Shown one piece after another: positions 1 to 7,751 of a stretch of DNA of 64,000 nt. The position numbers and the translations under genes are program-made. Below the pieces are notes generated by a model that was not told the origin of the DNA, searched no databases, and was given only the letters and a program-made list of their open reading frames with translations. Numbering within the stretch: position 1 is the first letter of the stretch; each line of letters starts with the position of its first letter. Source of the DNA: Hasllibacter sp. MH4015 (GTDB lineage: Bacteria > Pseudomonadota > Alphaproteobacteria > Rhodobacterales > Rhodobacteraceae); the NCBI RefSeq assembly GCF_020177575.1, contig NZ_JAHTBK010000001.1, positions 744,001 through 808,000 of the forward strand. The letters are read 5' to 3'.

Positions 1-2
1 CG

Positions 3-95
3 CTGTCGCCCCTGGGCGTGCGGGATCTGGACATGCCGCTGACACCTTGCAAGATCTGGTCCGCCATCGCGGCGGCGGAAAGGGAGACCCCATGA
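3..95 (+). CDS. C-terminal end of a xanthine/CO dehydrogenase-type molybdopterin hydroxylase large subunit (partial)
   Basis: The first 30 codons of the window are open and end in TGA. They read as a C-terminal tail containing DLDMPLTPCKIW, the kind of ending found in large (molybdopterin-binding) subunits of the xanthine dehydrogenase / CO dehydrogenase family, where an 'xDMPLTPxKIW' helix closes the protein. The stop overlaps the ATG of the next gene as ATGA, which supports a real upstream gene in the same operon. The family oxidises substrates with a molybdenum cofactor, FeS clusters and FAD. Only the tail is visible, so the substrate and the assignment itself rest on about ten residues. 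Confidence 0.55.
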   Translation: MSPLGVRDLDMPLTPCKIWSAIAAAERETP

Positions 96-1045
96 ACTAC
101 AATCGCCTGGACGCCAAGGATTACGCGCGGGAGCATTTTCGCGGGATCTGGGCCGCCTGCTTGAATCCGTGGCGCACGGACGGCGCCTTCGACGAGGCCG
201 GGTTCCGGTCCAACATCCGGCACTGGATCGACGATCTGTCGATTGCCGGGTTCTTCATCGCGGGCAAGCAGGGGGAATTCTTCTCCATGTCGCTGGAGGA
301 GCGGAAGCGGAATATCGAGGTCGCGGTGGAGGAATGTGACGGGCGTGCGGGCACCATCTTCTCCGCGTCCGATCAGAATTTCGAAACGGTCGTGGAACTG
401 GCGCAACACGCGCAGGATTGCGGGGCGGATTACGTGGTGGTTCACGCGCCGGTTCTGCACTTCGTGACGGATCAGGACGAGGTTCTGTTCAACTATTACA
501 AGGCGATCTGCGAGCGGGTGGATATCGGCATCGCGATGTGGAGCCACCCCGACAGCGGCTACCTGATGTCCCCGCAACTTTGCGCGCGGATCGCGGAATT
601 GCCCAATATCGTGGCGATCAAGTATTCCGTGCCGCGCCCCCTCTACGCCGAACTGACCCGGCTAGCAGGCGACAAGATCCACGTCTCCACCGCGTCCGAG
701 GCTGAATGGCTGGACAATATCGAGGAGTTGGGGTGGATGCTCTACCTCTGCTCTTCCCCGCCGTACCAGATCCAGACCACGGCCGATCAACGGATGAACG
801 ATTATACGAAGCTGGCCTTCGAGGGGCGTTTCGACGAGGCGCGGCTGATCCGTGACAGCCTGAATCCGGTGCGCGAGGCGTTCAAACGCACCAAACCCGC
901 GGACAAGCCGCAGGCCCACGGGAAATACTGGCAGGAGTTGCTTGGACAGGTCGGCGGGCCGGTTCGCGCGCCGATGCTGAACCTGACAGATGCGGAGAAG
1001 GCCGCGACCCGCGAGGCGTTCGAGGGCTGTGGCCTGAAGGTTTAG
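92..1045 (+). CDS. Dihydrodipicolinate synthase/N-acetylneuraminate lyase (DapA) family protein
   Basis: A 317-residue TIM-barrel Schiff-base aldolase/lyase family protein. The Schiff-base lysine is visible in IVAIKYS (about residue 177), preceded by the barrel strand DIGIAMWSHPDSGY. The usual DapA YNxP tyrosine motif is replaced by WSHPDSGY, so it is probably not the lysine-biosynthesis enzyme but a catabolic lyase or hydratase acting on a 2-keto acid. The ATG at 92 is chosen because GGAAAGGGA lies upstream and it overlaps the previous stop by ATGA; an in-frame ATG at 47 would sit inside the preceding gene. The stop overlaps the convergent DUF6455 gene by 4 nt. Substrate unknown. Confidence 0.85.
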   Translation: MNYNRLDAKDYAREHFRGIWAACLNPWRTDGAFDEAGFRSNIRHWIDDLSIAGFFIAGKQGEFFSMSLEERKRNIEVAVEECDGRAGTIFSASDQNFETVVELAQHAQDCGADYVVVHAPVLHFVTDQDEVLFNYYKAICERVDIGIAMWSHPDSGYLMSPQLCARIAELPNIVAIKYSVPRPLYAELTRLAGDKIHVSTASEAEWLDNIEELGWMLYLCSSPPYQIQTTADQRMNDYTKLAFEGRFDEARLIRDSLNPVREAFKRTKPADKPQAHGKYWQELLGQVGGPVRAPMLNLTDAEKAATREAFEGCGLKV

Positions 1046-1266
1046 GCCATCAACCTGTCGCGGTTTCGGCAGAAGCTTGGCGGTGCGTCCAGCTGCGTCG
1101 CCGTCTCTTGCAGCTTCGCGCATCCGTCCGGGTTGCTGCATCCGCGGCACGCCATGACCATGGACCGGAATTGCCGGTAATTGTCCGGTGCCGTCAGGTC
1201 GAAGCCGGTCCGCTCGGCCATGCCCGCAACTAGTTCGGCGGCGTTGGTGATGCTGTTCTTGGCCAT
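1042..1266 (-). CDS. DUF6455 family small cysteine protein
   Basis: A 74-residue protein with four cysteines (40, 43, 49, 66) arranged as CRGC-x5-C ... PPSFCRN, the pattern of the DUF6455 family common in Rhodobacterales. The spacing suggests metal binding, but the function is unknown. The start is the ATG of MAKNSITNAAEL, 21 codons into a longer open frame. The gene is monocistronic, convergent with the DapA-family gene, and has a perfect FNR-type palindrome about 63 nt upstream of its start codon, which suggests induction under low oxygen. Family membership comes from the cysteine pattern and length; no function is implied. Confidence 0.75.
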   Translation of the reverse strand: MAKNSITNAAELVAGMAERTGFDLTAPDNYRQFRSMVMACRGCSNPDGCAKLQETATQLDAPPSFCRNRDRLMA

Positions 1267-1328
1267 GGGATCTGCCCCTTTGGGTTCAGTGGATGGGGCG
1301 ATGTTTGCCGATGGTCGGCGGGGCAACC

Positions 1329-1342
1329 TTGATCCAGATCAA
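1329..1342. promoter_or_regulatory. FNR/FnrL-type binding site
   Basis: TTGATCCAGATCAA is a perfect match to the FNR consensus TTGAT-N4-ATCAA, and with the flanking C and G it is a 16-bp perfect palindrome. It is centred about 70 bp upstream of the DUF6455 start codon and lies just beyond the stop of the leftward LacI gene, so DUF6455 is the natural target. Rhodobacteraceae carry an FNR orthologue (FnrL) with this specificity. That the site acts as an activator site is inferred from its distance. Confidence 0.75.
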
Positions 1343-1352
1343 GGAACGCGGC

Positions 1353-2360
1353 CTAGATCGGAAGATTTTCCCGCAGGATCAGGCTGAGCCGGGGCGGGAA
1401 GGGCGTATGGGGCAGATCGCGGGCCCGGGCGACGAGGATCGCCAGCGCCTCCCGCGCCTCGGCCCGCGCGTCCTGGTCGATCACGGCGTCGAGTGTCCCG
1501 CTGAGCAGCAGCGCGCGGTTGCTGTCCGTCACCTCATGGGCGGCGAAGACGATGTTGGCCTGCCGATCGGTCTGTTCCAGCGCCTCGGCGATGCCGGTGG
1601 TGCCGCCGCCCGCGTTGTAGATCGCCAGGAGGTCGGGGTGGTCGCGCAGAAGGGCGAGGGTCTGTTCGCGCGCGCGGTCCCGGTCCTCCCGGTTCTCGCG
1701 CAGGTCGAGGAGGGTGAGGCCGGGGTAATCCTGTGCGAGGATCTGGCGCAGCCCCATCTCCCGCTCCTGATGGCCGCGATAGGCGAGGGTGCCTGCGAAA
1801 AAGGCCACTTTTCCGGTGGGAGCGCCGCCAAGGAACCGTCCGATGACCTGACCCGCAAGGCGCCCGGCACGCTCGTTGTCGACCCCGACATAGGCCAGGC
1901 GTTCGGTCCCGGTCAGGTCGGTCGCGAGGGTCACGACGGGGATGCCGCGGTCGGTCAGCCGGGTGATGGCGTCGGCGACGCGCGGATGGTTGAACGCCAC
2001 GACAATGACCCCGTCCACGTCGCGGATGCGCGTCAGGATACGCGCCTGATCCTGCGGGTCGAGGCCGGGGTGTTCGTGGAGCGTCAGGGTAACGTTCTGC
2101 TGCCCCTTGGCCTGGTTTCCGAGCGCGTGGGCGAGGTCGCGGATGAACCGGTTCGTCCCCGCCGGAAGGATCGCCGCAAGGTGAACGGGGCGGGGCGGCG
2201 TCGCCTCCTCCTCCTGCGGAAGGTAGCCGATGCGCCGCGCGGCGGCGTGGACGAGGGCACGGGTGCGCGGGGAGACGCCGTCGCGGTTGTTGAGCACGCG
2301 GTCGACCGTGGCGGTGGAGACACCGGCGGCTTCGGCGAGGTCGGGGAGGGTGGGGCGCAT
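1353..2360 (-). CDS. LacI-family transcriptional regulator
   Basis: A 335-residue LacI/GalR-family repressor. The N-terminal helix-turn-helix is clear (LPDLAEAAGVSTATVDRVLN, residues 5-24), followed by a hinge helix region and a periplasmic-binding-protein-like effector domain of the ribose-binding type (VDGVIVVAFNHPRVADAI, VYIGVDNERAGRLAG-like strand). It is divergent from the oxygenase/Rieske operon, and an inverted repeat lies 22-40 bp upstream of its start. The substrate-binding-like fold fits sensing of a sugar or polyol. Targets are probably itself and the divergent operon; this is inferred from position. Confidence 0.9.
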   Translation of the reverse strand: MRPTLPDLAEAAGVSTATVDRVLNNRDGVSPRTRALVHAAARRIGYLPQEEEATPPRPVHLAAILPAGTNRFIRDLAHALGNQAKGQQNVTLTLHEHPGLDPQDQARILTRIRDVDGVIVVAFNHPRVADAITRLTDRGIPVVTLATDLTGTERLAYVGVDNERAGRLAGQVIGRFLGGAPTGKVAFFAGTLAYRGHQEREMGLRQILAQDYPGLTLLDLRENREDRDRAREQTLALLRDHPDLLAIYNAGGGTTGIAEALEQTDRQANIVFAAHEVTDSNRALLLSGTLDAVIDQDARAEAREALAILVARARDLPHTPFPPRLSLILRENLPI

Positions 2361-2381
2361 GGAGTATCCGTGACAGATGAT

Positions 2382-2400
2382 GTGAAATGATGTGTTTCAC
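2382..2400. promoter_or_regulatory. Inverted repeat, candidate operator for the upstream LacI regulator
   Basis: GTGAAA-N7-TTTCAC is a perfect 6-bp inverted repeat in the divergent spacer between the LacI gene and the oxygenase operon. Its odd length differs from the CG-centred operator of most LacI proteins (which is present at the second LacI locus), so another regulator is possible. A TTGACT at 2490-2495 could be a -35 element for the rightward operon. Confidence 0.4.
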
Positions 2401-2553
2401 GGGTGGCCAGTGATGTCAATTTTCTCTAGGTCTTGGCCTCATTCGTTGTTTGGCGGGCGTCGGATACATCATAAATCATCGAAAATGCATTGACTCTCGT
2501 CACGCGCCTCGCCACGCTTTCAGTGCGGTATTCTGGAGCGACATGGGGGGAGC

Positions 2554-3639
2554 ATGGACGGCGGAGCGCGCGATTATTCCCTGACCGGGCCGGACGGCGC
2601 GCGGGCTGTTGAAATCGGGCTCGCCTCGGCTGAGTGGTATCACACCGATGTGCCGCGCAAGACCATGAAAGGGCTGATGAAACGCACCGACGGGCCGGCG
2701 ACCCGGGACACGTTGATATGGTTGATGCTTTTGATCCTGTCCGCAGCTGGCGGCATCGCGCTTTGGGGCAGTTGGTGGGCCGTGCCGTTTTTCGCGGTCT
2801 ACGGCGTGCTTTACGGATCGGCGTGTGACAGCCGGTGGCACGAATGCGGCCACGGGACCGCGTTCAAGACCCAGTGGAAGAATGATTGGGTCTACGTGCT
2901 GGCCAGTTTCATGGTGCTGCGCAATCCAACCGCGTGGCGGTGGAGCCATGCGCGTCACCACACCGACACGATCATCGTCGGTCGCGACCCCGAGATCGCG
3001 TTCATGCGTCCACCCGATATCGCGCGCAAGGCGCTGGCCTTCATCGGCATTCCGGACGTGTTCGTCCATTTCGGCATCCTGCTCCGGCAGGCCGTGTCCG
3101 GCCCCAACGCGGAGGAGGCCGATTACATCCCCACGTCGGAAGTGCCGAAGGTGAAGTTCTGGGCGCGCCTCTTCGTGGCCATCCACCTCGCTGCAGGGTT
3201 AACGGCGCTGATGACCTGGTCGATCCTGCCCCTGATGCTGATCGGCGGGCCGCGCATTTACGGGGCGTGGCACATGGTGATGGTCGGTCTGTTGCAGCAC
3301 GGCGGGCTGGCGGAGGATGTGCTCGATCACCGTTTGAATTCACGCACCGTCCACATGAATCCGGTCAGCCGGTGGCTCTATTGGAACATGAATTACCACG
3401 TGGAACACCACATGTTCCCGATGGTCCCGTACCACGCGCTGCCCAAGCTGCATGAGGTCATCAAGGACGATCTGCCACCCGCGAACCCGTCCATCCCCCA
3501 TGCGTATAAGGAAATGATCGCCGCCGTCCTGCGCCAGCGGACGGAGCCGAATTACTGCGCGCCGCGAAGCCTTCCCGAGGGGGCGAAACCGTTCCGCGCT
3601 GGGTTTCACGACCGAACTGCATTGCCGGAGGCAGGATAA
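2554..3639 (+). CDS. Fatty-acid-desaturase-superfamily membrane di-iron oxygenase, MocD-like
   Basis: A 361-residue integral membrane protein of the fatty acid desaturase/alkane hydroxylase superfamily. The three histidine boxes that hold the di-iron centre are present: HECGH (96-100), HARHH (132-136) and HVEHH (282-286). Hydrophobic segments lie near residues 53-90 and 215-240. The next gene encodes a Rieske ferredoxin. This pair matches MocD/MocE of rhizopine catabolism, where MocDEF removes an O-methyl group from 3-O-methyl-scyllo-inosamine. Here dehydrogenase genes follow instead of lipid genes, so an O-demethylase or hydroxylase of a small polar substrate is more likely than a lipid desaturase. 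GGGGGGAG lies before the ATG. No MocF-type reductase gene is in the window. Confidence 0.8.
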   Translation: MDGGARDYSLTGPDGARAVEIGLASAEWYHTDVPRKTMKGLMKRTDGPATRDTLIWLMLLILSAAGGIALWGSWWAVPFFAVYGVLYGSACDSRWHECGHGTAFKTQWKNDWVYVLASFMVLRNPTAWRWSHARHHTDTIIVGRDPEIAFMRPPDIARKALAFIGIPDVFVHFGILLRQAVSGPNAEEADYIPTSEVPKVKFWARLFVAIHLAAGLTALMTWSILPLMLIGGPRIYGAWHMVMVGLLQHGGLAEDVLDHRLNSRTVHMNPVSRWLYWNMNYHVEHHMFPMVPYHALPKLHEVIKDDLPPANPSIPHAYKEMIAAVLRQRTEPNYCAPRSLPEGAKPFRAGFHDRTALPEAG

Positions 3640-3640
3640 G

Positions 3641-3952
3641 ATGAGTGACTGGATTGATGTGTGCGCCGCCGATGAGGTCGAGGAGGAGGATGTGATCCGG
3701 TTCGACCATGGCGGGCGCACCTTCGCCGTCTACAGGGACGAGGATGGCGCCGCGTTCTGCACCGATGGGCTATGCACCCACGAACAGGTGCATCTGGCCG
3801 AAGGCCTTGTTCTTGAAGATGAAATCGAGTGCCCGAAACATAACGGACGGTTCAATTACAAGACCGGCGCGGCGCTGCGAACCCCGGCCTGCGTGGCGCT
3901 TGCGACCTATCCCGCGCGGATCGAAGGCGGTCGCATCCAGGTGCAGATTTGA
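3641..3952 (+). CDS. Rieske [2Fe-2S] ferredoxin, MocE-like
   Basis: A 103-residue soluble Rieske ferredoxin. The cluster ligands are visible as C45-T-H47 and C64-P-K-H67 (CTHEQVHL and CPKHNGRF). It starts 1 nt after the oxygenase stop and overlaps the next SDR gene by 4 nt (TTGA), so the three are translationally linked. By analogy with MocE it should carry electrons to the membrane di-iron oxygenase. The reductase that reloads it is not encoded in the window and must come from elsewhere. Confidence 0.9.
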   Translation: MSDWIDVCAADEVEEEDVIRFDHGGRTFAVYRDEDGAAFCTDGLCTHEQVHLAEGLVLEDEIECPKHNGRFNYKTGAALRTPACVALATYPARIEGGRIQVQI

Positions 3953-4671
3953 GCGACCTGACCGGCAAGGTGATCCTCGTCACCGGGGCCGCGCAAGGGA
4001 TCGGCGCAGCCGCCGCGCTGGCATGCGAACGGGCCGGGGCGCAGGTGATCCGGACCGACAGGACGCCGGGCGCGGACATCGTGGCGGATCTGAGCGACGC
4101 CGATGCCCCGGAGGATTTGATCGCGCAAGCTGTGGCGCGGGCCGGGCGGCTGGACGGGTTGGTCAATGCCGCCGGTCTGACCACACGGGCATCTTTCACC
4201 GATGCCGATGTGGCGCGGTTCGACGAATTGATCGCGGTGAACCTGCGCGCGCCGTTCTTCCTCATGTCCGGTCTGATCCGCCATTTGTTGGGGCGGGGCG
4301 CGGGCGGCGCGATCGTGAACATCCAATCCATGAACGCCCATTGCGGCATCGCGGAGCTTGCGGTTTACGCGGCCACGAAGGGGGGTCTCCAGACCCTGAC
4401 CAAGAATGCGGCGCAGCATCACATGGCCGACAGGATCAGGGTTAACGGCATTAACCTTGGCTGGGTGGCCACGGAATCCGAACGCGCGCTGCGGGACGCG
4501 GAGAACGGCGAAGGCTGGATTGAGGCACAGGCCGCGCAGCAGCCATTGGGCCGCTTAGTCAGCGCCGAGGAATGCGCGGCGCAGGTCGTCTGGATGCTGT
4601 CGGATGCATCCGTGCCGATGTCGGGGTGTTGCATGGACCTGGAGCAATGGGTCGCGGGAGCCGCGCCGTGA
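3949..4671 (+). CDS. Short-chain dehydrogenase/reductase (SDR)
   Basis: A 240-residue classical SDR. It has the NAD(P) Rossmann motif VTGAAQGIG near the N terminus, NAAG in strand 4, and the catalytic Ser127, Tyr140 and Lys144 (IVNIQSMNA, VYAATKGG). The start codon is TTG, overlapping the Rieske stop as TTGA; no better in-frame ATG exists before the Rossmann fold. As third gene of the oxygenase operon it probably oxidises the hydroxyl exposed by, or neighbouring the site of, oxygenase action. Substrate unknown. It converges with the LacI gene at 4677, leaving 5 nt. Confidence 0.9.
   Translation: MSDLTGKVILVTGAAQGIGAAAALACERAGAQVIRTDRTPGADIVADLSDADAPEDLIAQAVARAGRLDGLVNAAGLTTRASFTDADVARFDELIAVNLRAPFFLMSGLIRHLLGRGAGGAIVNIQSMNAHCGIAELAVYAATKGGLQTLTKNAAQHHMADRIRVNGINLGWVATESERALRDAENGEGWIEAQAAQQPLGRLVSAEECAAQVVWMLSDASVPMSGCCMDLEQWVAGAAP
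4441..4455. repeat. GTTAAC-N3-GTTAAC-type palindrome, one mismatch
   Basis: GTTAACGGCATTAAC inside the SDR gene, codon-phased as Val-Asn-Gly-Ile-Asn. Confidence 0.5.
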
Positions 4672-4676
4672 TGGCC

Positions 4677-5696
4677 CTATCCCGGCGGCGCGGTGGAGCC
4701 GCGAATGACAAGCTCCACCGGCAAAAGCTCTTCCCTTGCGGGGGCTTGCGCGCCACGCAGCCGGTCGAGAAGGCGGTTGGCCGCCGTCTGACCCAGGCGC
4801 ACCCGATCTTGCCGGATCGTGGTCAGCGCGGGCACGTAGCTGCGCGCCATGTCGATGTCATCGAACCCCACGACGGAGATGTCGTCGGGCACGCGCAAAC
4901 CTCCGGCGGTGAGCCCGGCGATGAGCCCGAAAGCAACCATATCGGCGGCGCAGAACACCGCACTCGGCCGATCCGCCATGGCAAGGATGCGGCTGGCGGC
5001 CTCGTGCCCCGATTGCAGGGAGAAGTCGCCGCGAATGATCCAGTCCGACCGCGCGGGAAGGCGAAGGCGCGCGCGTTCTTCGACCATGCCCTGCCTGCGC
5101 ACGGCGGTCAGCACGTTGCCCTCGGGTCCTGTCACATGGGCGATCTTGCGATGCCCAAGCTCCGCAAGGTGCCGGATCGCGAGGCGCGCGCCTTCCTTGT
5201 TGTCGGATTGGATCGAGGGGAAACTTTGCCCCTCAACCCATTCACAGGCAAAGACAATCTTGCTGTCGAGGCCTTGGGCACGGCACTGGTCGAGCGCGCG
5301 GGCCGACAGGCCGCCGTCCAGGGAGATCACGCCATCGACGCGCCCTTGCGTGAAGTTGCCCGCAAGCTCCCCCTCCGACAGGGGGCTGTTTTCGGTGTCG
5401 GCGATCAGCACGGCATAGTCGCTGCCCGCGAAACCGTCCGAGATGCCGCGCAGGATCGCGGAATAGAACGGTTTTCCAAGGTTCGGGACGAGGACAAGAA
5501 CCGCGCCCGCCCGCTTCATGCGCAGGTTCCGGGCGGCCTGGTTCACCCTGTATCCGGTCGCCGCGATCGCCTCCATCACCTGCGCGCGGGTGCCGTCGGA
5601 CAAGAGGCCCGGATTGGACAGGGCCCGGCTGACCGTCGCGGTCGAGACGTTGGCCGCGCGGGCCACGTCCTGAATCGTTGCACTTTTGGGGGGCAT
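4677..5696 (-). CDS. LacI-family transcriptional regulator
   Basis: A 339-residue LacI/PurR-type repressor. The HTH (TIQDVARAANVSTATVSRAL, about residues 7-26) is followed by NPGLLSDGTRAQVMEAIAATGY and the hinge, then a sugar-binding-type effector domain (VLVLVPNLGKPFYSAILRG; VVGFDDIDMARSYVPALTTI). It is divergent from the large dehydrogenase/ABC operon that starts at 5859. The spacer holds two CG-centred 14-bp operator-like sites 43 bp apart, the arrangement expected for a LacI-type repressor that can loop DNA. It likely controls the 5859-16486 operon and itself in response to the imported substrate. Confidence 0.92.
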   Translation of the reverse strand: MPPKSATIQDVARAANVSTATVSRALSNPGLLSDGTRAQVMEAIAATGYRVNQAARNLRMKRAGAVLVLVPNLGKPFYSAILRGISDGFAGSDYAVLIADTENSPLSEGELAGNFTQGRVDGVISLDGGLSARALDQCRAQGLDSKIVFACEWVEGQSFPSIQSDNKEGARLAIRHLAELGHRKIAHVTGPEGNVLTAVRRQGMVEERARLRLPARSDWIIRGDFSLQSGHEAASRILAMADRPSAVFCAADMVAFGLIAGLTAGGLRVPDDISVVGFDDIDMARSYVPALTTIRQDRVRLGQTAANRLLDRLRGAQAPAREELLPVELVIRGSTAPPG

Positions 5697-5730
5697 GCGG
5701 CCTCCACCCTCGACGTGAATTATCGGCTTG

Positions 5731-5755
5731 ACTCGAATCCGATCACGGTTCGAGT
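5731..5755. promoter_or_regulatory. Inverted repeat ACTCGAA-N11-TTCGAGT
   Basis: A perfect 7-bp inverted repeat in the divergent LacI/SDR spacer, immediately left of the first LacI-type operator. It overlaps a TTGACT (5728-5733) that could be a -35 element for the rightward operon. It may be a site for a second regulator or part of the promoter architecture; its sequence differs from the LacI-type sites. Confidence 0.35.
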
Positions 5756-5756
5756 A

Positions 5757-5770
5757 TGTAATCGATTTCA
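5757..5770. promoter_or_regulatory. LacI-family operator, site 1
   Basis: TGTAATCGATTTCA is a CG-centred near-palindrome of the form TGnAAnCGnTTnCA, the general shape of LacI/CcpA-family operators. It pairs with site 2 as an inverted repeat (13 of 14 positions over GTAATCGATTTCAG), and the two centres are 43 bp apart, about four helical turns. Confidence 0.6.
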
Positions 5771-5799
5771 GTTTCCGGCCAGCGCAAATTTCCCGCGGC

Positions 5800-5813
5800 T
5801 GAAAACGATTACA
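5800..5813. promoter_or_regulatory. LacI-family operator, site 2
   Basis: TGAAAACGATTACA has the same CG-centred form in the opposite orientation to site 1, 46 nt upstream of the SDR start codon. It would sit downstream of or across the rightward promoter, where a bound repressor blocks transcription. Confidence 0.6.
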
Positions 5814-5858
5814 GAGGGGGACTTAGGTGGGGCGCTTGAACGGGTCAGGATGCATCGG

Positions 5859-6575
5859 ATGAGCGGCGCGCCACGGTTCAACGGTGCCGACGTACTGGTC
5901 GTGGGGGCCAGCCGTGGGGGGATCGGCGCGGCCATCGCGCGGGCATTCCAAGATGCGGGCGCGCGCGTGCGGATCACGGGGTTGGAGGACGCGCCCCTGG
6001 CCGACGACGCAGCGCGCTTCGACTACGTGCAGCTGGACGTCACCGACACCGACGCGGTCGCGGCTTTCGCAAAACCGGTTAACCGCCTTGACGTCTTGGT
6101 GAATTGCGCCGCCCTGACCCGCCGGGGGGAGGAGATGGATCCCGACTTCTTCGCCCATGTCGTGAACGTGAACCTGATCGGGTCGTTACGCTGCGCCGAT
6201 GCCCTGAAGGATGCGTTGCGGGGCGGATCGGTGATCAACATCGCGTCGATGTACGCGCGGTTCGGATCGCCGAGAAACCCGGCCTATGGTGCGTCCAAGG
6301 CCGGGGTGGAGCAAATGACGAAATCCCTCGCGATTGCCTGGGCCGAGCGCGACATCCGGGTCAACGCCATCGCGCCGGGATTCATCGTGACGGAACAATC
6401 GGCCCGCGCGCGCCAGGACCCCGCATTCACCAAAGCCATCGAGGATCGAACGCCCATGGGGCGCTGGGGGCAGCCGGAGGATATCGTGGGCCCGGCCCTG
6501 TTCCTTGCCAGCGACGACGCGCGGTTCATCACCGGGGCAACGATCCCGGTCGACGGGGGATATTCTGTTGTTTGA
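5859..6575 (+). CDS. Short-chain dehydrogenase/reductase (SDR)
   Basis: A 238-residue SDR, first gene of the operon running to 16486. It has LVVGASRGGIG at the Rossmann turn, catalytic Tyr143 and Lys147 (YGASKAGVEQM) and the C-terminal ITGATIPVDGGY typical of the family. The ATG at 5859 is preferred because CAGGA lies 8 nt before it; an ATG at 5850 has no useful ribosome site. The open frame extends leftward to about 4572, but that part is only the antisense of the LacI gene. Together with the following dehydrogenases it probably oxidises a polyol or sugar. Confidence 0.9.
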   Translation: MSGAPRFNGADVLVVGASRGGIGAAIARAFQDAGARVRITGLEDAPLADDAARFDYVQLDVTDTDAVAAFAKPVNRLDVLVNCAALTRRGEEMDPDFFAHVVNVNLIGSLRCADALKDALRGGSVINIASMYARFGSPRNPAYGASKAGVEQMTKSLAIAWAERDIRVNAIAPGFIVTEQSARARQDPAFTKAIEDRTPMGRWGQPEDIVGPALFLASDDARFITGATIPVDGGYSVV

Positions 6576-6584
6576 GAGGGGCTT

Positions 6585-7751
6585 ATGAGCGGTTTTTCAT
6601 CCTTGAATGCCGCTGTGATCGGCACCGGTTTCATCGGCACCGTCCATGTTCAGGCCCTTCGTCGGCTGGGCGTTCAGGTGCGCGGTGTGCTCGGGTCGTC
6701 GGCGGAGCGGGGCGCGGCCCGCGCGGCGGAGATCGGCGTGCCGAAAGCCTACCGCGACCTCGATGATCTGCTTGGCGACGGCGATGTCGACGTGGTCCAT
6801 GTCACGTCCCCGAACCACGCCCATTATGCCCAAGTGAAGGCCATCTTGAAGGCCGGCAAGCACGTGATTTGCGAAAAGCCGCTCGCGATGACCAGCGCCG
6901 AGAGTGCCGAGATGGTGGAGATCGCCAAGGCGTCGGGCAAGGTGGCGGCGGTGTGCTACAACATCCGCTTCTATCCGCTCAACCAGCAAGCGCATGGAAT
7001 GGTTAAGGACGGTCATCTTGGGGACATCCGCTTCGTGACCGGGCACTACCATCAGGATTGGCTTGCCAAGGACGACGATTGGAACTGGCGGCTGGTGGCG
7101 GAAGAGGGCGGTGCGCTGCGGTCGGTGGGCGATATCGGCACGCATTGGGTCGATCTGACGAGCTTCGTAGCCGGGCTGAAAGCGGACGCGGTGATGGCGG
7201 AACTGGCGACGTTCATCCCCGAACGGAAACGTCCAACCGGACCGGTCGAGACATTCGGGCGCGCGTCGGGCGCAGCGGAAACCGTTGAAATCACCACCGA
7301 CGACGCGGCGATGATCATGGTCCGTTATCCCGGCGGCGCACGCGGTGTGATGAGCACGAGCCAAGTCAATATGGGCCGGAAAAACTCACTGCAATGGGAC
7401 ATCGCGGGGCAGACGGCCAGCGCGGCCTGGGACAGTGAGACGCCGGATCACCTGTTTGTCGGGCATCGTGACCGACCCAACGAGATCCTGATGCGCGACT
7501 TCACCTTGATGAACGAGACCGGAACCCGCGCCGCGACGTTGCCACCGGGCCACGTCGAAGGCTTCGCGGACAGTTTTTTCAACTTTTTCAGGGCAGTATA
7601 CACGGACGTTCACAGCGGCGCACGGCAGGACGACAGTACGTGGGCAACGTTTGAGGATGGCCATTACGAGATGCTGTTTTGCGACGCCGTGATCCTGTCG
7701 GCGCGCGAAGGTCGCTGGGTAAGTTTGGACGAGATCGGGGGATCGGCATGA
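6585..7751 (+). CDS. Gfo/Idh/MocA-family oxidoreductase
   Basis: A 388-residue NAD(P)-dependent dehydrogenase. The Rossmann fold begins NAAVIGTGFIGTVHVQAL and the family signature lysine is in CEKPLAMT, followed by the C-terminal alpha/beta substrate domain. Members oxidise sugars, inositols and their derivatives (glucose-fructose oxidoreductase, inositol 2-dehydrogenase, rhizopine MocA). GAGAGGGG precedes the ATG; the stop overlaps the next ATG by ATGA. At 388 residues it matches the longer UDP-N-acetylglucosamine-3-dehydrogenase-like members, but the substrate cannot be read from sequence. Confidence 0.9.
   Translation: MSGFSSLNAAVIGTGFIGTVHVQALRRLGVQVRGVLGSSAERGAARAAEIGVPKAYRDLDDLLGDGDVDVVHVTSPNHAHYAQVKAILKAGKHVICEKPLAMTSAESAEMVEIAKASGKVAAVCYNIRFYPLNQQAHGMVKDGHLGDIRFVTGHYHQDWLAKDDDWNWRLVAEEGGALRSVGDIGTHWVDLTSFVAGLKADAVMAELATFIPERKRPTGPVETFGRASGAAETVEITTDDAAMIMVRYPGGARGVMSTSQVNMGRKNSLQWDIAGQTASAAWDSETPDHLFVGHRDRPNEILMRDFTLMNETGTRAATLPPGHVEGFADSFFNFFRAVYTDVHSGARQDDSTWATFEDGHYEMLFCDAVILSAREGRWVSLDEIGGSA

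Noticed and set aside
4572-6575. A 667-codon open frame that could be read as a large fusion protein ending in the SDR
   Set aside because: Its first two thirds lie exactly antisense to the LacI gene and show no protein family; only the part from 5859 is an SDR, with its own ribosome site.
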